Positions 31,681 to 39,373 of a DNA stretch of 64,000 nucleotides are shown here, piece by piece. The stretch comes from JBBDYQ01 sp035553855 (GTDB taxonomy: Bacteria > Actinomycetota > Thermoleophilia > Solirubrobacterales > Thermoleophilaceae), in contig DATMJO010000039.1 in the NCBI GenBank assembly GCA_035553855.1, forward strand, positions 1 to 64,000, given 5' to 3'. Each line of letters begins with the position of its first letter. Position 1 is the first letter of the stretch. Both the position numbers and the translations under genes were made by a program. A model generated the notes under the pieces. The model saw only the letters and a list, made by a program, of their open reading frames with translations, was not told the origin of the DNA and ran no database searches.

Positions 31681-33330
31681 TCAGGCGAGCCGGCGCTCGA
31701 TCGACGTCTCGAGCGCTGGTCGCCCCGGAACGACGCCCGGTACGGCCTTCTCCATCCGTATGCGCGAGGCGCGCCCGTCGTTGCCGACCGTCGCGATCTG
31801 GTTGTCGAAGACCGGACCGTCGCAGTAGCGCCAACTGACGCGCGGTTCCGGGACACCGGCCGAGCGGGCAAGCCTACGGGCGACCCGAGCGAACCCGTCG
31901 GACGCTCCGAGCCTCATCACCCGCCGCTCCTTCGCCTCGAGCGGGTTGCGCACCGGAGAGCAGACCGCCTGATGCACGGCGCTCTGCACGCCGCTCCCGC
32001 GCGGGAACCCGGCCTCGGCGACGTAGGCGTGATGGACATCTCCAGACAGCACGGTGATCGAGGCGGGCGGATCACCCCGCTCGGCGGCCGCCACCGAGCG
32101 AATCAGCTCCGTAAGGCGCGTGAACGACTCGTTGAAAGCTGCCCAGTGCTCGAGGTCGAGCGTCTGCCGCAGCCACTCGCCGGCGCCGCACGCGGCGGAC
32201 CCCCAGGCTCCCGCACATACGGCCTCGTTCCACGCTTCGAGGTGGTGCATGCCGCGGCCGAGGAGATACGGAAGCGAAGTCGCCAGCAGGAGGTGGTCGA
32301 AGCCGCCGGTCACCTGCTCCTCAAGCCAGTCCCACTCGTCCGGGTCGAGCATGCTGCGGGCGCCGTCGTCGCCCAGCACCCGGCCTGCGCGCGAATCGAT
32401 CACCACGAGCCGCGTCGAGCCGATGTCGCGGTGGTAGCTCCAGCGGGTTCCCTCCGTCTCGCGGTCGGCGCGGCGGGCGAAGGGTCGCAGCACGCTCGCG
32501 CCGTCTTCGGCTCCCCTGACCTCGGCGAACAGGGTGTCGGAAGCGATCTCGCGTGGCGACAGGTTCCCGATGTGCTGGTAGATCCAGTACGACATGAGCG
32601 CTCCGGTGATCCGCTCGTCCCACCAGTCCTTCGCGCGCATCTTTCGGAGCCAGGCGATCGACGTGTTCCAGTCGTCGTGCACGTCGTGGTCGTCGAAGAT
32701 CATCGCGGCGGGCACGGTCGAGAGCAGCCAGCGGATCGTCGGGTCGGTCCACGACTCGCGGTAGAGCCGCGTGTATTCCTCGAAATCGGCCACCTGGTCC
32801 GGCGGTGCCGAGGATTCCGGGTCGCGCCGTGCCTCGACGAACGCCCTCGTCTCCGGCGAGACCTCGTCTGCGTAGACCTGGTCGCCGAGCAGCAGGAGCA
32901 GGTCGGGCTGCTCCTCGGCCGGGCCCTCCATGAGGCGGAGGCCCATCGCGTGTAGGGCGTCGAGCTCACGCCCGCGCTCGTGCTCGTCCTTGGGGAGCGT
33001 GTAGGGAGGCTCGTGGGGGAGCGAGAGCCGGCACGATCCGAAGACGACGCTGATGGGCCCGCCGCCCTGGGTGCGGATCGCGCAGGGCGGTAGTCGCGAG
33101 TCGGCCTCGGGCCAGCGCCTCATGCCGTCCAGCGCGACCTCGTAGGGGTTCGTGCTCCCTGGCTCGAGGCCGCGCACGTGCACCAGCCCGTAGTGGTGGC
33201 CCGCGACGTGGAAGGTCCGGTCCGAGCAGCCGAGGACGGTGACCTCGCACGGGGCGTCGGTCTCGACCCAGACGGTCGCGTCGGTCTCGCCGACGTAGCG
33301 CAGCAGCGGGCCGATGACGAGCTCGGGCAT
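31681..33330 (-). CDS. PhoD-like metallophosphatase
   Basis: A 549-residue alkaline phosphatase D-family enzyme cleaving phosphomonoesters or diesters with Ca/Fe. The N-terminal fibronectin-like domain (about 1-90) is followed by metal-site motifs LGDQVYAD at 148-155, IFDDHDVHDDWN at 211-222 and LSGDVHHAYVAEAGF near 440. No signal peptide is present, unlike Bacillus PhoD, so it is either cytoplasmic or exported in another way. Some actinobacterial relatives also lack one. It may share phosphate-scavenging duties with the GDPD gene, but no Pho box was seen. Confidence 0.9.
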   Translation of the reverse strand: MPELVIGPLLRYVGETDATVWVETDAPCEVTVLGCSDRTFHVAGHHYGLVHVRGLEPGSTNPYEVALDGMRRWPEADSRLPPCAIRTQGGGPISVVFGSCRLSLPHEPPYTLPKDEHERGRELDALHAMGLRLMEGPAEEQPDLLLLLGDQVYADEVSPETRAFVEARRDPESSAPPDQVADFEEYTRLYRESWTDPTIRWLLSTVPAAMIFDDHDVHDDWNTSIAWLRKMRAKDWWDERITGALMSYWIYQHIGNLSPREIASDTLFAEVRGAEDGASVLRPFARRADRETEGTRWSYHRDIGSTRLVVIDSRAGRVLGDDGARSMLDPDEWDWLEEQVTGGFDHLLLATSLPYLLGRGMHHLEAWNEAVCAGAWGSAACGAGEWLRQTLDLEHWAAFNESFTRLTELIRSVAAAERGDPPASITVLSGDVHHAYVAEAGFPRGSGVQSAVHQAVCSPVRNPLEAKERRVMRLGASDGFARVARRLARSAGVPEPRVSWRYCDGPVFDNQIATVGNDGRASRIRMEKAVPGVVPGRPALETSIERRLA

Positions 33331-33337
33331 CCCGCCG

Positions 33338-33343
33338 ACTCTA
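33338..33343 (-). promoter_or_regulatory. -10 box of the PhoD-like gene
   Basis: On the minus strand TAGAGT ends 7 nt before the ATG at 33330. Confidence 0.55.
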
Positions 33344-33375
33344 GCCGCGCGCGCCTGCGCGGAAACCTGGGACGA

Positions 33376-33410
33376 GATGAAAAAAAGGTGCCAGGGACCG
33401 TTCTTTCATC
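33376..33410. repeat. Family A repeat, copy A4
   Basis: Core GGTGCCAGGGACC at 33387-33399 within a longer inverted repeat, GATGAAA (33376-33382) against TTTCATC (33404-33410). It lies in the tandem space between the PhoD-like start and the esterase stop. Confidence 0.85.
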
Positions 33411-33440
33411 CGCGCGAGAACCGCGCTCGGACCGACCGAG

Positions 33441-34346
33441 TCAGCGTACGCGGACCGGGGCGGCGGGAGCCCCGCTGCAGCCCGGGATGGCCCTTCGGCA
33501 CAGGAAGCCGGCGCTCTCGGCAAGCACGTCGTCTGCCCGGTGGAACGGGGCGTGGCGCTCCTGCGGGAGCACCACCATCTCGCACGTGTTCGCGAAGGCA
33601 GTCATCACCGTGCAGCCGCCGAGGCCGAACGCGAGCGGAACGGTCGTGTCGGCGCCGCCGTGGACGTCGAGCACGGGCGGCGCGCCCGCCTCGACGTGGT
33701 CCGGATCGACCGCGCCCCACAGGGAGACCGCGGCCGAGACGCTCGAGGGCACGTCGATGTCGTTGCTCGAGCCGTCGTCCTCCGGGTTCACCGCCGTCTG
33801 CCAGGCCGTGATCGCGCCGGCCGACTCGCCGCCGACCGCGATCTGGTCCGGGTCGATGCCGAGCGATGCGGCGTTCGCGCGCACCCAGCGCACGGCCGCC
33901 TGCATGTCGTGCTGCGCGTCCCGGATCGTCGGCGAGGTGCCGGTGAGCGCCTCGGCGACGATCTCCGGGTCCGTCCTCGCGCCGGGAGTGCCCGAGGGCC
34001 GCAGGCGGTAGTCGATCGAGAAGGCGACGTAGCCGCGCTTCGCGAAGCCCTCCACGATCGGCCCGAAGCCCTCGTGCTTGCGCGTGCCGCTGCGGAAGCC
34101 GCCACCGTGCGCGAGCACGATCGCGGCGCGGTCCGTGGCGGTGTCGCCGGCGGGACGATGGATGTCGAGGCGGAGTGTCTGCGTCTCGCCGCGGTTGTTC
34201 GTGGCCTCGCCGAAGGCGACGCCGTCCTCCACGGTCGTGGCGCTGAAAACGGGGTCGACGTAGCGCTGCTCTGCGGAGGCCGCCGGTGCGACGGCGAGCG
34301 CCGCGGCGGCGCAGATCAGTGCGGCGAGAGTCGTTTTCCTGCGCAT
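33441..34346 (-). CDS. Secreted carboxylesterase (HSL/type B-like)
   Basis: A 301-residue exported esterase. A signal peptide (about 1-25, cut after ASA) precedes an alpha/beta hydrolase with oxyanion motif HGGGF at 80-84, nucleophile Ser175 in VGGESAGAIT, acid in HGGADTTVP and a His in ERHAPFHRAD. Extra cysteines (GGCTVM, NTCEMV, LCRR, GCSG) suggest disulfides outside the cell. It is one of a run of exported hydrolases here. The substrate is probably a short-chain ester. Confidence 0.9.
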   Translation of the reverse strand: MRRKTTLAALICAAAALAVAPAASAEQRYVDPVFSATTVEDGVAFGEATNNRGETQTLRLDIHRPAGDTATDRAAIVLAHGGGFRSGTRKHEGFGPIVEGFAKRGYVAFSIDYRLRPSGTPGARTDPEIVAEALTGTSPTIRDAQHDMQAAVRWVRANAASLGIDPDQIAVGGESAGAITAWQTAVNPEDDGSSNDIDVPSSVSAAVSLWGAVDPDHVEAGAPPVLDVHGGADTTVPLAFGLGGCTVMTAFANTCEMVVLPQERHAPFHRADDVLAESAGFLCRRAIPGCSGAPAAPVRVR

Positions 34347-34355
34347 CGTCCGGGC

Positions 34356-34361
34356 ACCGTA
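34356..34361 (-). promoter_or_regulatory. -10 box of the esterase gene
   Basis: On the minus strand TACGGT ends 9 nt before the ATG at 34346. Confidence 0.5.
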
Positions 34362-34499
34362 AGCGAGAGCGCCCGTCGGCGCGACCCAAAAACGACTGAA
34401 GCGCCGGGTGCTTCACGGCTGCGCGGCCGATCATCTGAGGGATGCCGGCGCCGCGCGGCGACGCCCCCGAGGGAGCGCCGCCGCCGGAGCGTCAGACGG

Positions 34500-35495
34500 C
34501 TACCAGGAGCCGTAAAACAGCGCGAAGTCCGACCACCGCACGGAGTGCGGGGCGTCGTACCACGAGTACCAGGTGGTGCTCGGCGCGTCGTTCCATTCGA
34601 CGTCCGCGTCGCGCACGTCGGAGGTGTCGTTCATGAAGTCCGAGTGCCCGATGTTCATCGTGCCCAGGTACTTCACCTTGTGGCTGGCGGTCATTCCGGT
34701 CGCCGAGTTCTGCGACACGACGCCGTCGTCGTAGGAGCCCTGCAGGGTCCAATCGGTGCCGCCCGTGCCCTGCGGGTTCTGGGCGTTCGCGGCCATCCAG
34801 GTCATGAACGACGAGCCGGTGTTCATCTGGTTGCACTGGTACGCCCAGGGGCACAACGCGGCATAGCCCGAACCCGTGTGCGGCGTGCCGAGCGTCACCA
34901 CGTCCTCGACGAGAAGCGAGGACGGGAACGATGGATCCTTGGCCTCCACCCGGTCGATCGCGTAGCGCAGGATCAGCCCGCCCATCGAGTGGCCGACCGC
35001 GTCGACGGTCACGTTCGAGGCCGACCAGTGGTCGTAGATCATCCACGCCAGGTGGTAGCCCAGGTGACGGATGTCGCCGTCCATGTCGTGGCTGCCGTTC
35101 TGGTGTGCGTCCGTGCGCGGGTAGTGCGTCGAGTGGCTGCCGTGGTGGTCCAGCGCATACGAGCAGTTCGTATCGCCGTGGTAGTACATGACCGTCGCCT
35201 TCGTTCCGGAGTGGCCCCAGCCCGTCAGCGTGTTCGCCATGTTGTTCCAGGTGGACGCGCAGTCCACGCCCGCGGTCCCGATTGCGTCGAGACCATGTAC
35301 GAACACGATCGGCTTCGTCCGGTTGTCGGTCCGCGACGCGCGCGCCGAGACCTTCCCCTTCTTCGTGAGAGCCGAGCTCGTCTTCCCCTGCTTCAGGTCA
35401 TGCGGCTGGCCCTTGTGCGCCTCGGCGGATGCGGCGCCCAGGGCGCCTACGACGAGCGCGGCCGCGCAGGCGGCCGTCACACGGCTTGCGTTCAA
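34500..35495 (-). CDS. Secreted lipase (LipA/EstA-type alpha/beta hydrolase)
   Basis: A 331-residue lipase. TTG 35495 is chosen because GAGGGAGGA lies 5-6 bases upstream and the following residues make a signal peptide (to about ASAEA, 22-26). The mature part has VFVHGLDAIG at 64-73, nucleophile Ser170 in VGHSMGGL and, late, GHSDFM with the probable catalytic His. A His-rich segment (HHGSHSTHYPRTDAHQNGSH, 117-136) is unusual and may bind metal. The Ser motif and the THYPRTD region recall class II/lipase-2 enzymes. Confidence 0.88.
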   Translation of the reverse strand: MNASRVTAACAAALVVGALGAASAEAHKGQPHDLKQGKTSSALTKKGKVSARASRTDNRTKPIVFVHGLDAIGTAGVDCASTWNNMANTLTGWGHSGTKATVMYYHGDTNCSYALDHHGSHSTHYPRTDAHQNGSHDMDGDIRHLGYHLAWMIYDHWSASNVTVDAVGHSMGGLILRYAIDRVEAKDPSFPSSLLVEDVVTLGTPHTGSGYAALCPWAYQCNQMNTGSSFMTWMAANAQNPQGTGGTDWTLQGSYDDGVVSQNSATGMTASHKVKYLGTMNIGHSDFMNDTSDVRDADVEWNDAPSTTWYSWYDAPHSVRWSDFALFYGSW

Positions 35496-35620
35496 CTGTT
35501 CCTCCCTCGATGGTGCGTGTCGCCGGCAGCTCCCCTGATCCCCGCAGCCGGCGTGGACGTGCACGATTCGATCAGGTGCGTGGGGGCGCCGTCAAGAGGC
35601 GCGGCGGGAGCGACCGGCCG

Positions 35621-36460
35621 TCAGGCTGCGGCGGGCGTGGCCGCGGCCGTCGCCGCGCCCTCGACGAACTCGGTGATCGTGTGGCCCACGAGGGCCGGGT
35701 CGTCCCACATGGGCAAGTGCCCGATCCGCGGGAGCACGCGGTACTCCACCCCCGCGATCTCGGCACGGAATCGCGGAGAGTGCTTGGCCATCGGGAGGAT
35801 CCGGTCCTTCTCCGGCCAGGCGACGAGCACGGGGCATGCGATCCGGCCGAGATCGGTCATGACGCCCTTTCCGGACCGGATCGCCTCGAAGGCGTCCTCG
35901 ACGACCGTGCAGCGAAGCGACGAGCGCAGCATGGCCACGGCCTCGGCGGGCGGCATCTGCTCGCCGTGGCACATCACGTCGCGAAAGGCGATGCGCCGGG
36001 TCCCCGGCCGCGCCATGATGCGTCCGGCCCTCGGCGCCGCCATGCGCGCCATCTTGAGCTGGCGGGTGAAGAACCTGACGAGGCGCTCACCCTCCGGGTC
36101 GCCCGGATGCCAGCCGCCGCCGGGGGCGAGCGCGACGACGCTGCGGGCGCGGCCGCGCTTGGCGAGCTCGAGCGCGAGCGCACCGCCGAGCGAGTTGCCC
36201 ACGAGATGGGCGGTCTCGATGCCCTGCGCGTCGAGCTCCTGCTCGAGATGGTCGCCGGCCGCCTGCAGGTCGTGCGGGGCGTCCTTGCCGGCCTCCGGGC
36301 CGCCGTCGTGGCCAGTGAGCGTGGGCGCGAGCACGTCGTAGCGGGCGACGAGCTCGGGCAGCACCGGAAGCCAGCAGCGCCAGGTGGCGGTGAAGCCGTG
36401 GATCAGGACGAGCGGCTCGCCCTCACCGGCCCGGTAGCGGGCTGGGGAGATCTCGGGCAT
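35621..36460 (-). CDS. Alpha/beta hydrolase
   Basis: A 279-residue hydrolase with HGFTATW at 21-27, nucleophile Ser90 in VGNSLGG, acid in WPEKDRILP and His in RIGHLPMWDDP. It resembles the 22285 protein in nucleophile elbow and C-terminal motif. The tail is alanine-rich. The ATG at 36460 is preceded on the minus strand by a TAGGAT box. Substrate unknown. Confidence 0.88.
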   Translation of the reverse strand: MPEISPARYRAGEGEPLVLIHGFTATWRCWLPVLPELVARYDVLAPTLTGHDGGPEAGKDAPHDLQAAGDHLEQELDAQGIETAHLVGNSLGGALALELAKRGRARSVVALAPGGGWHPGDPEGERLVRFFTRQLKMARMAAPRAGRIMARPGTRRIAFRDVMCHGEQMPPAEAVAMLRSSLRCTVVEDAFEAIRSGKGVMTDLGRIACPVLVAWPEKDRILPMAKHSPRFRAEIAGVEYRVLPRIGHLPMWDDPALVGHTITEFVEGAATAAATPAAA

Positions 36461-36467
36461 GACGGTA

Positions 36468-36473
36468 ATCCTA
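36468..36473 (-). promoter_or_regulatory. -10 box of the hydrolase at 36460
   Basis: On the minus strand TAGGAT ends 7 nt before the ATG. Confidence 0.55.
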
Positions 36474-36503
36474 CGACTCGGACCCGGCCCAGGCGCAGGC
36501 GTG

Positions 36504-36509
36504 GATAAT
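36504..36509 (+). promoter_or_regulatory. -10 box of the SnoaL-like gene
   Basis: GATAAT ends 6 nt before the GTG at 36516. With the -10 box at 36468-36473 it forms a compact divergent promoter region of about 55 bp. Confidence 0.5.
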
Positions 36510-36515
36510 CGCGGT

Positions 36516-36944
36516 GTGGACGAGGGCCTCGTCATCGAGCGGCTGCGTCACGGCTACGACGCCTGGAACCGCGGGGACATCGAGGCCGGGCTCGAGTTCG
36601 CGGCGGAGGACATGGAATGGCACGGCCCGCCGGACAGCCCGTTCGCTGGTCCGCACATGGGCCACGCCCAGATCCGGGCGTTCGCCCACGGCATGCTCGA
36701 GATGTTCGCCAGGATCGAGCGGACTCCACAGGGTTTCGAGATCCACGGCGACCATGTGCTGGTCCCGGTTCAGAGCTTCGTGCGCGGGACGGGCAGCGGC
36801 ATAGAGGTCGAGGTCTCGCTCGTCGACGTGTGGACGATCAGGGAAGGGCTCGTCGCGCGCTACGCGGTCTTCCCTGACAGAGGGGAGGCACTCGCCTACA
36901 TCGCCTGCGGCGAGCATGCCTCCGAGCCTGCGCCCGCGGGCTGA
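36516..36944 (+). CDS. SnoaL/NTF2-like protein
   Basis: A 142-residue single-domain protein with the NTF2-like cone pattern: helix VIERLRHGYDAWNRGDIEAGLEFAAEDMEWHGP, then strands ending VSLVDVWTIREGLVARYAVFPDRGEAL. Such proteins act as cyclases, isomerases or ligand carriers. The usual His/Asp pocket residues cannot be assigned with confidence. GTG 36516 fits the promoter. It is followed 5 bp later by a small unknown gene. Confidence 0.82.
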   Translation: MDEGLVIERLRHGYDAWNRGDIEAGLEFAAEDMEWHGPPDSPFAGPHMGHAQIRAFAHGMLEMFARIERTPQGFEIHGDHVLVPVQSFVRGTGSGIEVEVSLVDVWTIREGLVARYAVFPDRGEALAYIACGEHASEPAPAG

Positions 36945-36949
36945 GCGCG

Positions 36950-37270
36950 ATGAGGCTCGAGCCCGTCCGCGTCGATCTCGGCGAGGTCGAGGCGATCCGC
37001 CCGTCCTGGCATTGCTTCCTGCGCTTCAGGGAACGCAGATTCCACCGCGGTGAGGGCGGCTCGGAGGCGGCGGCGGAGGCGCTCGCCGCCACGCTTCGCA
37101 ACGCCGAGCTGACCGCCCGGGTCCCCCCTGGGGTCGGCGGGCTCTCGGAGCCGTACGCGCTCTGGGCCGTCTCGGGCGGGCTCGCTTTCCCGCTCGTGGA
37201 GGGCGAACGCGGGGAGTGGACGGCGACGACCTGCCTCGCCGTCAGACCGCGCGGCTCGTCCGGGCGCTGA
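36950..37270 (+). CDS. Small protein of unknown function (106 aa)
   Basis: A 106-residue soluble protein without signal or membrane helix (MRLEPVRVDLGEVEAIRPSWHCFLRFRERR...). GC3 use is good, and it starts 5 bp after the SnoaL-like stop, so it is likely co-transcribed. I do not recognise the family. Confidence 0.6.
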   Translation: MRLEPVRVDLGEVEAIRPSWHCFLRFRERRFHRGEGGSEAAAEALAATLRNAELTARVPPGVGGLSEPYALWAVSGGLAFPLVEGERGEWTATTCLAVRPRGSSGR

Positions 37271-37334
37271 CGCATCGCGCGCGCCGGGAGGGGGTAAGCG
37301 CAATTGACCTTATACGCAGCCAGGGAGGCCGCCC

Positions 37335-38732
37335 ATGCGCCGAATCGCCGCCGCCGCAGCGATTCTCGGGCTCGCCGCTTCCGCCGCTCCCGCGGTCGCA
37401 GCGGACGAGAACAGCCCGAACATGTCCTTTGTCCAGAACATCCCCTACGAGGCGAGGAACGGGACCGTCCCCAACTACGGGACCGACATCGAGTTCGCCA
37501 CGATCTCAGGCCGCGAGTACGCGCTGGCGGGGTCGTACCGCAACGGGATGCACATCGTCGACATCACCGATCCCGCCGCGCCGAGCGTCAGCGGGATCTA
37601 CGACTGCGGCGTCACGCAGGGAGACGTCCAGGTCTTCCGCCAGGCCGACGAGGCGGGGCGCGTGTTTGCCACCTACACCTCGGACACCTACGGCGACGGC
37701 ACCTCGACGTGCTACCGCGAGGCCCAGGCCCTCGGCTTCGCCGTGCGAAAGCCGAATGGCAGCGGCAGGAACGGAACCTTCGTGGTGGACGTGACGAATC
37801 CGGCCGCGCCGAAGACCGTCTCGTTCGTCGAGTTCCCCCAGGGTTCCCACAACCAGACCGTCCATCCGAGCGGCGACTTCCTCTACAACTCGAACTCGGA
37901 CCTGATCACGTCGTTCCAGCCGGCGATCGAGGTCGTCGACATCTCGGACCCGGCGAACCCGGTCGCGGCCGGCGAGCTGTCGCTGCCGACACGCCCGGGC
38001 CTCGGCACCGAGTCGCACGACATCACCTTCAACGAGGACGGTTCGCGCGCATACTCGGCGGCGCTGTCCCAGGGCGTCGTGATCGACACGACCGACCCGG
38101 CTAGCCCATCGGTGGTCTCGTCGTTCCTCGACCCGACGATCAATGTCTGGCACCAGTCCGACCCCTACCGCTTCACCGACTCGAAGGGGAACGAGCGTGA
38201 GTACCTCCTCGTCGAGGACGAGTTCGCGGGGGCCGCGGGGGGCCCGGTCTGCCCGTCGGGCGGCGTCCACGTGTTCGACATCACGGGCGACCTCGAGAAG
38301 GCGCCCGAGAAGGTGGGCTACTGGAACATCGACGACGCGGCCGTCACGCATGACGCCACGGGCACCTGCACGGCGCACGTGTTCGACCTCCACGAGGACG
38401 CGCAGGTCATGACGATCGCCTACTACAACGGTGGCGTGCGAGTGGTCGATCTCGCCGGCTTCGCGGACGGCTCCGGGATGCGAGAGCTCGGCTTCTACAA
38501 GACCGAGAACGCCGACTCGTGGTCGGCCAAGGCGCCGCGCGTCGATCCGGTGACGCGCGACTTCCACCTGTACGGCAACGACATCGCGCGGGGCCTCGAC
38601 GTCTACGCGTTCGACGGCCAGGCGGAGACCTCGCAGACGCCGGGCACGTGGCTCGGCGCAAGGGCGGCGGCGAAGCTGCCGAAGGCGAAGGTCCGGGCGG
38701 GCGAGTTGAAGCTCGTCTGCGTCAAGCCGTAG
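37335..38732 (+). CDS. Secreted LVIVD-repeat beta-propeller protein
   Basis: A 465-residue exported protein. A signal peptide (1-22, AVA) is followed by repeated blade motifs of the LVIVD type: MHIVDITDPAAPSVSG (about 73-88), TFVVDVTNPAAPKTVS (about 148-163), IEVVDISDPANPVAAG (about 197-212), GVVIDTTDPASPSVVS (about 246-261) and later HVFDITGDL and VRVVDLAGF, consistent with a propeller. Paired cysteines suggest disulfides. Members are surface or choice-of-anchor proteins with unknown ligands. A strong hairpin follows the stop. Confidence 0.88.
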   Translation: MRRIAAAAAILGLAASAAPAVAADENSPNMSFVQNIPYEARNGTVPNYGTDIEFATISGREYALAGSYRNGMHIVDITDPAAPSVSGIYDCGVTQGDVQVFRQADEAGRVFATYTSDTYGDGTSTCYREAQALGFAVRKPNGSGRNGTFVVDVTNPAAPKTVSFVEFPQGSHNQTVHPSGDFLYNSNSDLITSFQPAIEVVDISDPANPVAAGELSLPTRPGLGTESHDITFNEDGSRAYSAALSQGVVIDTTDPASPSVVSSFLDPTINVWHQSDPYRFTDSKGNEREYLLVEDEFAGAAGGPVCPSGGVHVFDITGDLEKAPEKVGYWNIDDAAVTHDATGTCTAHVFDLHEDAQVMTIAYYNGGVRVVDLAGFADGSGMRELGFYKTENADSWSAKAPRVDPVTRDFHLYGNDIARGLDVYAFDGQAETSQTPGTWLGARAAAKLPKAKVRAGELKLVCVKP

Positions 38733-38740
38733 CGCGGAAG

Positions 38741-38771
38741 GGGGGCGCGGACCTGGTCCGTCCGCGCCCCC
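38741..38771. terminator. 12-bp GC hairpin between convergent genes
   Basis: GGGGGCGCGGAC (38741-38752) pairs perfectly with GTCCGCGCCCCC (38760-38771) around a 7-nt loop. It begins 8 bp after the beta-propeller stop and lies between it and the converging PH-domain gene, so it may serve both. No T-run. Confidence 0.75.
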
Positions 38772-38795
38772 TCCGTAATGCCTGCGCGCGGCCGT

Positions 38796-39284
38796 TCAGG
38801 TGTCGGAGGGGGGCGCCTCGCGCTGCGCCTCGTTCACCGCGTGCACGACCTCCTCGGGGTTCGCGACCCCCTTGAAGGCGAACTCGAAGTCGTCTCCGCC
38901 CGCGGTGTCGAAGTCCACGTCGCCGACCCGCAGCAGCCGCTGGAGCGCCGACTGGTTGGTGTTCACGTTCTGCACCCGGTCGAGGCGGGTCTCCTGCACG
39001 CGGCGCGAGATGATCCCGCGCCGGATGTGGAGCCGGCGGTTCGTGATCGTGTAGGTGGTCGCGATCCGCTTCACGAGCCCGATCACGACCATGAGGGCGA
39101 GTGCAACCAGCACGGCGGCGGCGATCCAGCCGGTGTTCACCTCACCGTCGGCGATCAGGCCGGCCAGGGCGGCGACGCCGCCGACGACCGCTGTCGCCAT
39201 GAGGCCCTTCAGGTAGTAGTCGAGCACCGAGCGCCACGAGGGGTGGCCCTGGAAGAGGATCCTCTCGTCTGAGGCGATGTCCAT
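38796..39284 (-). CDS. Bacterial PH-domain membrane protein (DUF304/bPH2)
   Basis: A 162-residue protein: a short N-terminal part (ERILFQGHPSWRSVL), two helices (about 26-46 and 52-72), then a YdbS-like PH domain with TTYTITNRRLHIRRGIISRRVQETRLDRVQNVNTNQSALQRLLRVGDVDF-like core at about 76-125, strongly diagnostic of this family. Function is unknown; it is probably cytoplasmic-face membrane bound. Confidence 0.9.
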   Translation of the reverse strand: MDIASDERILFQGHPSWRSVLDYYLKGLMATAVVGGVAALAGLIADGEVNTGWIAAAVLVALALMVVIGLVKRIATTYTITNRRLHIRRGIISRRVQETRLDRVQNVNTNQSALQRLLRVGDVDFDTAGGDDFEFAFKGVANPEEVVHAVNEAQREAPPSDT

Positions 39285-39290
39285 GGGCCG

Positions 39291-39296
39291 ACCCTA
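39291..39296 (-). promoter_or_regulatory. -10 box of the PH-domain gene
   Basis: On the minus strand TAGGGT ends 6 nt before the ATG at 39284. Confidence 0.55.
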
Positions 39297-39329
39297 CAGG
39301 GGGCGCGGATGCCGCGCGGGCGTGCCGGG

Positions 39330-39366
39330 CCGGGTGTCCCGCCCGTCCCTCGGGCGGGACACCCGG
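39330..39366. terminator. 16-bp perfect hairpin after the CocE/NonD gene
   Basis: CCGGGTGTCCCGCCCG (39330-39345) pairs with its exact complement at 39351-39366 around TCCCT. It lies 8 bp beyond the stop of the minus-strand hydrolase, so it is a probable terminator, and about 34 bp upstream of the PH gene's -10 box. Confidence 0.78.
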
Positions 39367-39373
39367 ATGCCGC

